A DNA stretch of 64,000 nucleotides, taken from Hormiphora californensis (lineage: Eukaryota; Ctenophora; Tentaculata; Cydippida; Pleurobrachiidae). The notes under the pieces are model-generated. The model worked only from the letters and a program-made list of their open reading frames with translations, did no database searches and was not told the origin of the DNA. The stretch is from the NCBI GenBank assembly GCA_020137815.1, contig CM035351.1, positions 6,984,815-7,048,814 of the forward strand, in the 5' to 3' direction. The translations under genes were made by a program, and so were the position numbers. Below, one piece after another: positions 1 through 9,841 of the stretch; within the stretch, counting starts at the first letter, position 1, and each line of letters starts with the position of its first letter.

Positions 1-728
1 ACCACTACACCCCCTAGCCTACACTAGAAATGAATAATGAACAACACAATAACATGAATGGTCTTATCTGATTTGAAAATGTAGATCGGTGGCCGGTAGC
101 TGGTCCTTTGTTTGCTGTATCTTCACAGTAGCAGGGGATGGCGGGACTTGGTAGATCGAGATATTTACAAAGTGGTGAAATTTGAGAAGGCCCGGAGAGG
201 AGGGAGAGCCGTGACCTATCAATTACAACAAAACGAGAAGTGTTGCATTATGTATTCATAATGCTGTGTTTCCCTGCCCTACCGTTTCACATGTCAGTGA
301 CAAGGCTTGGTCATAATGTAATGTGAGATGCATACGATCTAGCTGTCAGTATACATCTCACATAGCTTAGAGTTAGCTAACTCCCAATCACATGACACTT
401 GCTAACCAGCTTTTGACATTCCAACTTATCTAACATTCTCACACTCGACTCGCAAGAATAAGATGAAAATGTATGTAACACGCGAAACGCGCGGCAGAGC
501 ATTTCATGTTTTGTTGAGTGGCGCGCACACACACGTCAATCAAACTGTGTCAATGAGGTGTTTGATGAAGGAGTAGCTCGTCACTGTGCGCGCGGCTCCA
601 GTTGCTACACCGTTGCCCTCGCAACGAAAGTGTGACCAAAAAATGTCCCTCTACCGATTAGTTAGTATACCAAAATGTCGTTTTCGAATTCTAACCCTGC
701 TATGCCTTTTTACAAAGTAAAAAGGCAT
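1..728. other. No gene recognised
   Basis: No conserved protein, RNA gene or long open frame is visible here. Around 480-620 there is some CG-rich sequence (cgcgaaacgcgcgg), which could be promoter-like, but nothing downstream supports a transcription unit. Confidence 0.5.
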
Positions 729-757
729 CCGGGTGAATGCCTTCGGCATTCACCCGG
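729..757. repeat. Perfect 13-bp stem hairpin with TTC loop
   Basis: CCGGGTGAATGCC (729-741) pairs perfectly with GGCATTCACCCGG (745-757) around the loop TTC (GAA on the other strand). Similar GC-rich hairpins with three-base loops recur at 2717, 16546, 19907 and 22481. This one abuts AT-rich sequence leading into the foldback at about 800. Confidence 0.8.
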
Positions 758-799
758 GCAGGGAAAAAATTTTTTTGATTTTTTTGTGAAATTTTTTTG

Positions 800-1056
800 A
801 AATTTTTCAAAGGAATACCAGCCACGTCCGAATCGTGTTTCGAATCAGTGAATCTTATCGCATATCCTGCTGCTAATTAGACGGTTCGGAACGAACCGAT
901 ACGTGATCCCCATGGGGCCATTGAATCATAAGTTCACCAAGCGTCAAAATTTCGATTCGATGGGGATCACGTTTCGATTCGTTCCGAACCGTCTAATTAG
1001 CAGCAGGACATGCGATAAGATGCACCGACTCGAAACACGATTCGGTTGTGGCTGGT
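800..1056. repeat. Foldback element hosting MITE copy 1
   Basis: The sequence from about 825 (taccagccac...) to about 925 is an imperfect inverted copy of 955-1056 (...gtggctggt), both arms carrying the segment ctaattagacggttcggaac. The right end continues after the 677-bp MITE with atacctttaaaaaatttt, which mirrors the left border at 805-830. The MITE at 1057 therefore inserted into an older palindromic element. A diverged half-copy lies at about 1890-2010. Confidence 0.7.
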
Positions 1057-1742
1057 TTGGTGACATAGACACCGTGCGCGACCAAGATTGAGCTCACACA
1101 CAGGTGTCTGCTCCGCCTCAAAAAGGGTCGTTTCTTTCAAGGGATGTTGCATGCGATCCACTGGACCGATTTGCATCCGGTTTGTCGCAAAATACTACAA
1201 ATGATCCTAATATACTGGGAAATACCCGAGAAGTTTGTCTGTCAACAGGAAGTGGGTCAAAATTGACACTGAAGTCAAACCTATAATCTGGGTTCCGAGA
1301 GTTTCTGCACTACGCCCATGCGATTTAGAAGATATTGGGAGATATGTTGATGCAATTAGCATCAGCTATTAATGCCGGGTATTTTCCAGTACTCACAAGA
1401 GTTCAACCTATCTTCTGATACCCTCAGATTCATTCTACACCGTCTGGGAGTGGTGCAAAAAGGCTCGGAAGCCAGATTATAGATTTGACTTCAGTGTCAA
1501 TTTTGACCCACTTCCTGTTGACAGACAAACTTCTCGGGTATTTTCCAGTAAACTAGGACCAATTTGTAGTCTTTTGCGACAAACCGGATGCAAATCGGTC
1601 CAGTGGATCACGTGCAATTTGGCTTGAAAGACACGACCCTTTTTTAGGGGGCGGAGCGGACACCTATGTGCGAGCTCGATCTCGGTCGCTGCGCGACCTC
1701 GATCTTGCACGCACTAGGTGTCAGTGTCACCAAGTGGCTGGT
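1048..1742. mobile_element. 677-bp MITE, copy 1, Mutator-like
   Basis: The element spans 1057-1733 and has terminal inverted repeats starting TTGGTGACA and ending TGTCACCAA. It is flanked by a perfect 9-bp target-site duplication GTGGCTGGT at 1048-1056 and 1734-1742. The interior has no transposase; it is itself largely inverted (the segment near 1104-1290 is the reverse complement of 1480-1700). A copy of identical length lies at 12573-13249. A 9-bp duplication is typical of Mutator-like (MULE) elements, which is why that superfamily is inferred; no transposase is present to confirm it. Confidence 0.85.
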
Positions 1743-1859
1743 ATACCTTTAAAAAATTTTACAACTTTTTTTTGCAAAATTTTACAGTACGATTGTCAAT
1801 GCTTTGATCGGTGCTCCCCATAAATTTTGAGAGAAAAAGTTATTTTGAAATTTTGATAC

Positions 1860-2470
1860 TTCCTCACCCGCTTATGGTGCCCCAATTTGGCATGGTATCA
1901 CGTATCAGTTCGTTTCGAACCCGCTAATTAGACAGGACATCCAGGAAGCTGCACCGATTCGAAACACATCGGACGGGCTGGTATAACTTAAAAATTTTTT
2001 TCACAATTTTTTTCACTCTCTCTATAAATTAAACACCGAAGGTCACGTGCCAATCTTGCAGTCTAGCAGGCACCTTAGGGGGCGAACACCGGAAAGGAAT
2101 AAGGCGGGAAGGAGAGATGAGGAATAAGCAACCAAAGACCCGTTCCATGATTGAAGCGGGAGGTACGAAACATGCCTGGCGCCTGCTATGAAAGTAGGGA
2201 CTGAGGCAGAGGGAACTGAGGAGAGGTCCAGCCTAGAAATAAAAACAATAAAAATAGTGGCCGTGGCGAGGGGAAGCATATAGAAGCACACACCTCCCAG
2301 AAACTGATAAAAAGATCGATGTAGCCGGGGTGAAACGGGGAAGCTAACTAGGAATGAGTACTATGGGGAAGAAAATCTAAGTGCCTAATGATACTATACA
2401 GAAGAAATAGAAATGAAGAGATCATATTCATAATACACTGCGTGACTGAATGATTGACTGAGTGATAGAC
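1860..2470. repeat. Diverged half-copy of foldback, then unassigned
   Basis: 1885-2000 repeats the theme of the foldback at 800-1056 (cacgtatcag, ctaattagac, cgattcgaaacac, gggctggtat) with many differences. 2010-2460 shows no gene; the open frames here are not conserved in appearance. Confidence 0.5.
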
Positions 2471-2578
2471 TGACTGCAACTGACTGACTGACTGACTGAC
2501 TGACTGACTGACTGACTGACTGACTGACTGACTGACTGACTGACTGACTGACTGACTGACTGACTGACTGACTGACTG
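2471..2578. repeat. (ACTG)n tetranucleotide microsatellite
   Basis: About 26 nearly uninterrupted ACTG units. The serine/glutamine-rich open frame across it on the minus strand is an artefact of the repeat. Confidence 0.95.
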
Positions 2579-2716
2579 AAAATAGCTTACTAACTCGCGA
2601 CATACCTATACCATAATCTAGAACAATCACAGGGACAGTAACTGACAATAAAAACGACAGGTTTATCTGTTTGCTGCGAGGGTTGATTGCTGAGTAGGTG
2701 TTTCCATCCATTTGCA

Positions 2717-2803
2717 TTGCCTGCGAAGCAGGCAAGCCCCGTATGTGAGGGGATCGCCCTACGGGCGGGCGAACATGGGGGGCGCGACGTGCCCAACCAT
2801 TTG
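2717..2803. repeat. GC-rich dispersed repeat with hairpins
   Basis: The repeat begins with the perfect hairpin TTGCCTGC-GAA-GCAGGCAA (2717-2735), continues with GCCC-TAC-GGGC (about 2756-2766), and ends ggggggcgcgacgtgccca. The same block occurs inverted at 20447-20515, and its outer part (gggcacgtcgcgccc) also occurs in the TMEM245 intron at 22419. It is a small dispersed family without coding potential. Confidence 0.75.
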
Positions 2804-3190
2804 CAGTGCTTGAAATAGGTATCCGGATACAGGTTTAAGTCCATCAGGTCAAAATACACACACACACACACACACACACTTTTCTCTCATACTAGTTTTT
2901 ATGCACTTCTCACTCAAAGTATCAAATATTACAAGAGGGATAGCGAGAGCCCCCCTTTCCGTTGCAAACAAAAATTGGCAGTGAAAGAAGAGCCAAGGGG
3001 GGTTGGAAGCTTATTGAATAACTTAGTATGTACATATATATCTGAAGGTCTCTGGTTCCATCCCTGCCAAACCCACTATTATTCGATCGACATGTAGGTG
3101 TGTATTTTTCATCACATCAATCCCATTGAAATAAGAAATTGCAGTGAGTCATGACACCTCAACATATAATAATGTTAGAGATCTATTCTG
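2804..3190. other. Non-coding spacer with short CA microsatellite
   Basis: A (CA)n run lies at 2859-2879. No gene or larger repeat was seen in the rest. Confidence 0.5.
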
Positions 3191-3242
3191 TAGAACAAAG
3201 ACTTTTAAAGGTTGACGTCAACCTTTAAAAGTCTTTGTTCTA
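3191..3242. repeat. Perfect 52-bp palindrome, no spacer
   Basis: Positions 3191-3242 equal their own reverse complement exactly, centred on GACGTC (3214-3219). With no loop this would extrude as a cruciform. The centre is also a CRE half-pair-like TGACGTCA core, though that follows from the symmetry. Confidence 0.9.
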
Positions 3243-3680
3243 GACATGATACCTAAATCGGCTATCGCATTTTTACGACTTATCACTAATTTTAAGCATT
3301 TTTGATTGTTGAGCATTTTTGATTGTTATCCGTATTCGGGGCCTGGCAAGGCCCCCCGACCCGAATACAACCCAAACTCAACCCATCCCCCCTAAAACAT
3401 CCCCCCTAAAACTAAAACAACGGGGCCGAGCCGACAGGCCCTTAATACCAGATGAAAAAAAACCATAAAACCATAAACCATAAACCATAAAACCATAAAA
3501 CCATAGATATTTTTAGAGTGAAAGTTTTGAAGCCCCCTGAAGTAGTAGAGAGGTGTTCTATGGCTCGTTGGAAAGGTCTCGAGGTCCCGCGACGTATAGG
3601 GGGTGTGGCGATGGCCATACCCAAACCTATAAGGGGTAGGACGCGAAAAACAGTCAAAATAAGGGGTATACAGAACTCGG
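3243..3680. other. Non-coding spacer with small repeats
   Basis: It holds a GC hairpin ggggcctggcaaggcccc (about 3338-3357), AAACCATA-type simple repeats at 3470-3506, and a diverged fragment of the downstream tandem unit at 3540-3590. No gene is evident. Confidence 0.5.
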
Positions 3681-4490
3681 CAATTAGAAGGAGTAGAAAG
3701 GTGTTCTAGGGTGCGTTCGAAAGCTCTCGAGGTGCTGAAGTAATTGGAATGTAATTGGAAGTAATTACATGTAATTAAAGGGTAATTACATGTAATTAAA
3801 AGGTCTGCATGATCCCAAATGATAATTTAAACATATTTTGACGTATTTGGAGCAATTGGAAGGAGTAGAAAGGCGTTCTAGGGTGCGTTCGAAAGCTCTC
3901 GAGGTGCTGAAGTAATTGGAATGTAATTGGAAGTAATTACATGTAATTAAAGGGTAATTACATGTAATTAAAGGGTAATTACATGTAATTAAAGGGTATT
4001 ACATGTAATTAAAAGGTCTGCATGATCCCAAAATGATAATTTAAACATATTTTGACGTATTTGGAGCAATTGGAAGGAGTAGAAAGGCGTTCTAGGGTGC
4101 GCTCGAAAGCTCTCGAGGTGCTGAAGTAATTGGAATGTAATTGGAGGTAATTACATGTAATTAAAGGGTAATTACATGTAATTAAAGGGTAATCACATGT
4201 AATTAAAGGGTATTACATGTAATTAAAAGGTTTGCATGATCCCAAATGATAATTTAAACATATTTTGACGTATTTAGAGCAATTGGAAGGAGTAGAAAGG
4301 TGTTCTAGGGTGCGTTCGAAAGCTCTCGAGGTGCTGAAGTAATTGGAATGTAATTGGAAGTAATTACATGTAATTAAAATGTAATTACATGTAATTAAAG
4401 GTTAATTACATGTAATTAAAGGGTAATTACATGTAATTAAAAGGTCCAAATGACTCCAACTGACAATTTAAACATATTTTGACATATTTT
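3681..4490. repeat. Tandem array, about 173-213 bp units, 4 copies
   Basis: Units start near 3681, 3854, 4067 and 4280 with aattggaaggagtagaaagg. Each holds a constant first half (ttctagggtgcg... ctctcgaggtgctgaag) and a second half of variable numbers of the subrepeat taattacatgtaattaaagg, itself partly palindromic. Unit length varies because subrepeat number varies (2 to 4). No coding potential. Confidence 0.9.
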
Positions 4491-4595
4491 GAGGCCCTGA
4501 GACCAGCGGGTGGCCAAATTTAATCCGGTTTCGGGTCGGCTGACGTAAAAACTCCGCGTTTTGGTCGAGGTAATTTTAAACCTCTTTTCAAAAAA

Positions 4596-4921
4596 ATTTT
4601 AAGCATTTTTCAGATTTTTTTATCATCTAGAAATATTTGCAAAATAGGGGGTCTACTGAAAAATAAGAGGCGCAATTTAAAAATTGATACCGTAATATCT
4701 CTGGTTCCTGATGAGATACAGAAACTGTTTTGGTAGCGTTGGAAAGGTCCAACGCAACCAAGGTTAAGTGGTTATCTTTTGAGGAACCGGAAACGTGAAT
4801 TTCGATTTGCGAGACGCAGTGAGTGTGCCCAGTAAACCCAGTGCTGACAATATCGGTAGACCCCCTATTTCGATTTTTTTTTCTAGACGACAAAAAATTC
4901 TGAAAAAATGCTTAAAATAAT
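4596..4921. repeat. Foldback element, about 325 bp
   Basis: The arm at 4598-4660 (tttaagcatttttcag... ataggggtc) is repeated in inverted orientation at about 4850-4918. The interior holds a second imperfect inverted segment. It carries no gene; the 88-aa minus-strand frame is confined to the repeat. Confidence 0.7.
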
Positions 4922-4976
4922 GATTAATCGAAAAACAAGTTTCCGGTGCGCAAATAAAATGTTGCGTGCCACCCAG

Positions 4977-5375
4977 GCCAGGGGGGTGACAACTTCAAAA
5001 AATCCGACTTTACTATGTGCCATTATTTACATAGATACTGTCTATAGCCCAGCTGTTCATTCTGAGAATTCTAATACAAAAAAAGGCCTAAGCCAGTTAT
5101 CCTGACTTAATATTTTGGTGGTTATACTGCTATGCAGTAAAGTCGGATTTTTTGAAACTGTCACCCCCCCTGAGTTTTCAAATTTCTTTAAATGACCATA
5201 AGTCCGGTTCCTGATGAGATAGAGACTTGAAATTTGGAGGTTATAAAGATCTTGTTTAGTTCTTCCGAACCTCCAAATTTCAAGTCTCTATCTTATCAGG
5301 AACCGGAGATATGACAAATTTGTTATTTCAGGGGGGTGACAGTTTCAAAAAATCCGACTTTAGGGTATACAACAT
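4977..5375. repeat. Three copies of a GGGGGGTGACA-ended repeat
   Basis: The block ggggggtgaca...ttcaaaaaatccgac occurs at about 4980-5015 (plus), 5130-5170 (minus) and 5332-5363 (plus). A long hairpin sits between the last two: 5204-5242 pairs with 5269-5306 (ccggttcctgatgagatag and its complement). The G-run plus TGACA terminus matches that of the insertion at 17443. Confidence 0.75.
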
Positions 5376-5765
5376 TTTCTTTTATAAGACTGAAGGCAGT
5401 AACACAAAAGTTAATATAGCCCACGATGCCCTTACCCTCCCCTAAACTGCTTGGTATTTTCAAATCGGTTGGTTAAAGTGTCCTACCATTGGACAAATCA
5501 GAGGAGGCTAGTAATGGTAGTACCATTACTAAGCCTCCTCTGATTTGTTCCTTTTTCTCACGTGGCCATCCACGTGGTCAACTACTATTCGAGTATAATA
5601 AACGGTTCCCATTTCCCAAGCAAATATATGTATGCATACTTGCGATTCTCACTAACTCACCACTCCCACAAGTAGGTAGCGCAGGGGTTAAGTAATGCTT
5701 CCCAGCAGTAAATAATAAATATGTGCTTTAACGGGTTTAGTTTACTTCTCAGTTCTCTCTCTCTC
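5376..5765. repeat. Spacer containing a near-perfect palindrome
   Basis: 5492-5550 is a near-perfect palindrome of about 58 bp (caaatcagaggaggct... agcctcctctgatttg). The rest of the stretch shows no gene. Confidence 0.7.
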
Positions 5766-6602
5766 TGGTTTGGTTTGGTTTGGTAGGATTACGGTATGGC
5801 CACTAAGCAGCACGCTACTGTCGGCACCGTGTTATTATAATATTTATATGAAAGACCCGAAGGAGACGCAGGTGCTCAGTACCACCATATTGTCAACACT
5901 TCAGATATAAAGGGATTTTGAAAAGTGTAAGATTTCAGTTTGAGATCGGGAAGAGAGGCAGAACTATGGAAGGGATTTGGGCTGGTTCTAGATCCCTTCA
6001 TCCTGGGGAGTAGGACGGGATGCCGACCAGTGATCACGATCACATCAGACAGACAGTCTGAGTTGACCGACACGGATACGTGTGTAGGAAGTACGTGAAG
6101 CCTAAAAAAGTATAAATCTAGCGAGACTCTGTCCTTCGCACAGTGTCAAGATTTAAACATGCAGGGGATGCAATAGAAAGGGTAATAAGAGCACGCCCCG
6201 AGGGACTGAAAATCGGTCATAGAGTCTGTCGTCGACGGGGTCAGTTATCACTCCTCAAGCACTCGTTCTCGGTTTGTAGATTGTCTTGTTAGTACTGTCA
6301 AGAGAGCTAGTCCAAGACTAGGAGAAACCAACACCTCTGTCTGGCTGGACAAGGGTGCGATCCGGATTGCTCCTATAATCGAAACTGTCAATTTGACAGA
6401 GTGACAATTATAGCGAGAGAGATAGATAGATACACCTCTGTGCGTGACTGGGATGACGAAGGGGTAAAATATCCCAGATGACGTGAACTGAGTGGCGATC
6501 ATGTTACCGTGAACCGTCTCATGAACCATGTAAATGGCGTCTAGCCATTGTAGAGATAACCACGTGGGGATGAAGGGTTGAGATGGCTGGAAATGATATA
6601 TT
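5766..6602. repeat. Microsatellite-bounded module, copy 1
   Basis: A unique-looking sequence of about 840 bp starts tggtttggtttggt after a (TC)n run and ends ttgtgagtgagag, running into a (GA)n run. A second copy with high identity lies at 30478-31299 with the same two microsatellite borders. No transposase, splice sites or conserved protein are visible. The 149-aa minus-strand frame across copy 1 is not preserved intact in copy 2, so coding is doubtful. Confidence 0.8.
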
Positions 6603-6632
6603 GTGAGTGAGAGAGAGAGAGAGAGAGAAAGA

Positions 6633-6671
<39 letters not shown>

Positions 6672-6686
6672 CGAGAGAGAGAGAGA
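6603..6686. repeat. (GA)n microsatellite
   Basis: Imperfect GA repeat forming the right border of the module at 5766-6602. The Arg/Glu-rich frames over it are artefacts. Confidence 0.95.
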
Positions 6687-6704
6687 AAAACTAACAACTA
6701 CTTT

Positions 6705-8250
6705 TATCCCTGTCCTTTACTGTCCTTCCCTGTCCTTAATGTCCTTTACTGTCCCTGTTGTCCTTTACTGTCCTTCCCTGTCCCTAATGTCCTTCCCTGT
6801 CCTTAATGTCCTTTACTGTCCTTAATGTCCTTTACTGTCCCTATTGTCCTTTACTGTCCTTCACTGTCCCTAATGTCCTTAATGTCCTTACCTGTCCTTC
6901 CCTGTCCTTAAGGGTACACCTGGCGTTTTTCATCATCGAGTGCCCAACCAAATGACTTCACTAGGGTTTAGGCCATACAAAATGGACCTCAAATATGCAA
7001 TTTTAGCCCTAAATTCGAATTCATATTTTTGCTACAGCCTATTTTCAAAGTGGCGTTTTTTCAATTTTTGTTGAAATTTTTAACCTCAGGACCACTTTTT
7101 TTGAGATAGAAACATTAAATTCTTGGAATTTGAAGAGAATGTAAAGGTGAATAAGCCCAAAGAAGGATTTTTGAAATGGAGCTTATTTCTGGCCATGAGA
7201 ACGGTTTACTTTTTTGCTTCTTTGACACGCTGGCTGAGAATGTTCCCATGCTTCATTAGAGATGAAAATCTGGAAATAGTTGCTCAAAACGATTATCTAT
7301 GTGGCCCAAAAATTTTGGAACTTTCCCGCCAAAGATGTGGTGTACAGAGCTTGTTTTGTGAAACCCGTCTTTTTGAAAAAGAGGGAAATTCCCTGTATCT
7401 CAAAAACGGATGATCGTAGAGACCTGCGACCAAGCTTAATCGATTCAGAAGGTCCGATTTTGGGGGGGTCTTCTGAGAGACATTTTGCTCCTACTCCAAC
7501 CGTTTTTGCTGTAATTGCAAAAAATCAATTCTATGAAAAGGGGGAACAACTCTATTCCGGTAGCCTGCTTCGGGCTGATTTCCCCCTTACTTGCTGATAC
7601 CTTTTTCGCAATTACAGCAAAAACGGTTGGAGTAGGAGCAAAATGTCTCTCAGAAGACCCCCCAAAATCGGACCTTCTGAATCGATTAAGCTTGGTCGCA
7701 GGTCTCTACGATCATTCGTTTTTGAGATACAGGGAATTTCCCTCTTTTTCAAAAAGACGGGTTTCACAAAACAAGCTCTGTACACCACATCTTTGGCGGG
7801 AAAGTTCCAAAATTTTTGGGCCACATAGATAATCGTTTTGAGCAACTATTTCCAGATTTTCATCTCTAATGAAGCATGGGAACATTCTCAGCCAGCGTGT
7901 CAAAGAAGCAAAAAAGTAAACCGTTCTCATGGCCAGAAATAAGCTCCATTTCAAAAATCCTTCTTTGGGCTTATTCACCTTTATATTCTCTTCAAATTCC
8001 AAGAATTTAATGTTTCTATCTCAAAAAAAGTGGTCCTGAGGTTAAAAATTTCAACAAAAATTGAAAAAACGCCACTTTGAAAATAGGCTGTAGCAAAAAT
8101 ATGAATTCGAATTTAGGGCTAAAATTGCATATTTGAGGTCCATTTTGTATGGCCTAAACCCTAGTGAAGTCATTTGGTTGGGCACTCGATGATGAAAAAC
8201 GCCAGGTGTACCCTTAAGTGTCCTTCCCTGTCCTTAACTGTCCCTAGCTG
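6705..8250. repeat. TGTCCTT minisatellite split by a foldback insertion
   Basis: Degenerate repeats of tgtccttccctgtccttaatg run from about 6708 to 6907 and resume at 8218-8250. The interruption is exactly the TTAA-flanked element, so the array predates the insertion. Confidence 0.85.
6908..8217. mobile_element. 1302-bp TTAA-flanked palindromic element, copy A
   Basis: 6912-8213 is a nearly perfect inverted repeat with arms of about 620 bp and a centre near 7560. It starts GGGTACACCTGGCG and ends with the complement, and is flanked on both sides by TTAA (6908-6911, 8214-8217). The TTAA duplication is the hallmark of piggyBac-type insertion; absence of a transposase makes it a non-autonomous foldback. 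Open frames of 96 to 105 aa on both strands mirror each other across the palindrome and are probably not genes. Element B at 57753-59030 shares the termini but a different interior. Confidence 0.85.
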
Positions 8251-8682
8251 TGTTAATTGCCTTCGACATTGTTCACTATAGCCACCCTTAGCAAAGGAGT
8301 AGAGACAAAATCAAGGGCATTAAAATGTGTAGCGTCCTCGCATTATATATATAGTACATAACCTTCTGCACACAGTGCAAGCGTGCCATATAATACGCTC
8401 TCCACTGCAGAGCGTATATGGAGGTGAAATGCACGACAGCGAAGCTGGAGTGCGTTTCACACCTATATTGCACGTACGGTTTTTTTCGGACTCAAATCTC
8501 ATGCAATTGATCTCAAACTTGGTCAGTATCTTCGTCTAGGTAAACCCTATGACTTGACGTCATAACGCCGTGAATTCATTTTATGACGTCAAAACGACGT
8601 CAAAAATGACATTTTTTTCAACTTTCAGCGATGCCATCCTCTGCGTACCTGTTCTACTACATCTAAATGGATAAAAAATCCC
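8251..8682. other. No gene recognised
   Basis: Nothing recognisable apart from short direct repeats of gacgtcataacg type at 8555-8605. Confidence 0.4.
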
Positions 8683-8868
8683 AAAAACTAATTGAAATTA
8701 ATAGGCCGGAAAGGTTGCCCTATGATTTGAGGCACCAGTAAATTCGGCCCTTTTGAAGATAGACGAAGCATCTGTACCCAGTCTATACCCCGTGAAAGTT
8801 ACGGTGGCAAAGGTAGCTCAAATCATATGGCAACATTTTCGTCCTACTAATTTCAATTAGTTTTGGTA
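8683..8868. repeat. Foldback, about 185 bp
   Basis: 8683-8740 (aaaactaattgaaatta... atgatttgag) is mirrored at 8815-8868 with about 85-90% identity. The two arms enclose about 70 bp. No coding potential. Confidence 0.75.
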
Positions 8869-9841
8869 TAATCATCTTTGACCTTTCTGTGCATGTGAGG
8901 AGTGCTCAATTGCCTTGCCCTCATCAGTGTGTCTACAAAATAAATACGTTATTCGAGCTGGCACCGTGAGTTGCTTGCTTTGTATCCAGCCTCTATTTTT
9001 GGTATCTGAATACCACCTTTCTTTCTCTTTCTTTCGCTTCCCACTATATCTAAATTTAGTATCGACAACATGATGTAAGCTTCGTCTAACTAGGCCTAGG
9101 GCAGCAGTATAGCACATAGATCAGCTCCTCTAAATTCCAATCGATGATCGAAGGGCAAAGATTGGGAATTCAATTAACTTGCTGTGATTACATAAACTAT
9201 CTATTGCGGAGCCAACGTCAACTGAATGAAGAGTTGCACACATATAAGCAATAGACATATTGATTGAACTTGCCATTTATAGTTGTTTCAATACTCGGCT
9301 TTGTTTTCTGAATAATGAGTTCAGAGCAAGAATTAAATAGGGAAGAAAATCGAAAAATACTTTGTTTGTTTTAATTATTTACATGCCCCTCTTGATCTTT
9401 TTCAGGCCAGGATCTTTCTTTCTCGTTAGACTTTTGTTTTTAGCTTATTGAATATTTAATTTGTCGCTCACGCTGATATAGGGATAGAAGTAGCGTTCTA
9501 TCATTGGTTTTCTCTTCAGGCTTTTGCGTTGTTCAAGTGCCGGGCACATTAGTGCCTTCTTTGAGATGCTTATTGAAATGATACGGTGTTGATTTGTAGT
9601 ACTTTTCCTTGCTAGTTCTATCACTGCCACCAAGGTGGAATCTACTTCAAATCTGTAACTAATTCAATATACATTTCTATTTAGCAATTATGCAATAGTT
9701 TAACGAAAGAATTGCCGATTGGTGGAATTTCAACTAATAGTATGGCTGAAACTAGTATTGAGGTTACCAATACTGAGGTTAGTAGTGATTATATAAATAG
9801 GGCGTAATAATCATTCTACGACCTTTCGAGTTGGTTATTAA
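8869..9841. other. Upstream region of the TRPA-like gene
   Basis: AT-rich non-coding sequence. No TATA box or initiator can be assigned with confidence. Minus-strand frames of 81 and 62 aa have no recognisable similarity. Confidence 0.4.

Noticed and set aside
2043-2291. 82-aa minus-strand frame with hydrophobic start
   Set aside because: No conserved motif, splice context or neighbouring exon; composition similar to adjacent non-coding sequence.
6603-6825. Arg/Glu-rich and Ser/Leu-rich frames over microsatellites (also at 14174, 31239, 32181, 37109, 47274, 51643)
   Set aside because: GA and TC dinucleotide tracts translate to RE/ER or SL/LS in open frames by chance; no flanking coding signal.
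7123-8002. Open frames of 96-105 aa on both strands with aromatic-rich sequence
   Set aside because: They are mirror images of one another across the TTAA palindrome and overlap in several frames; no splice structure or conserved motif.
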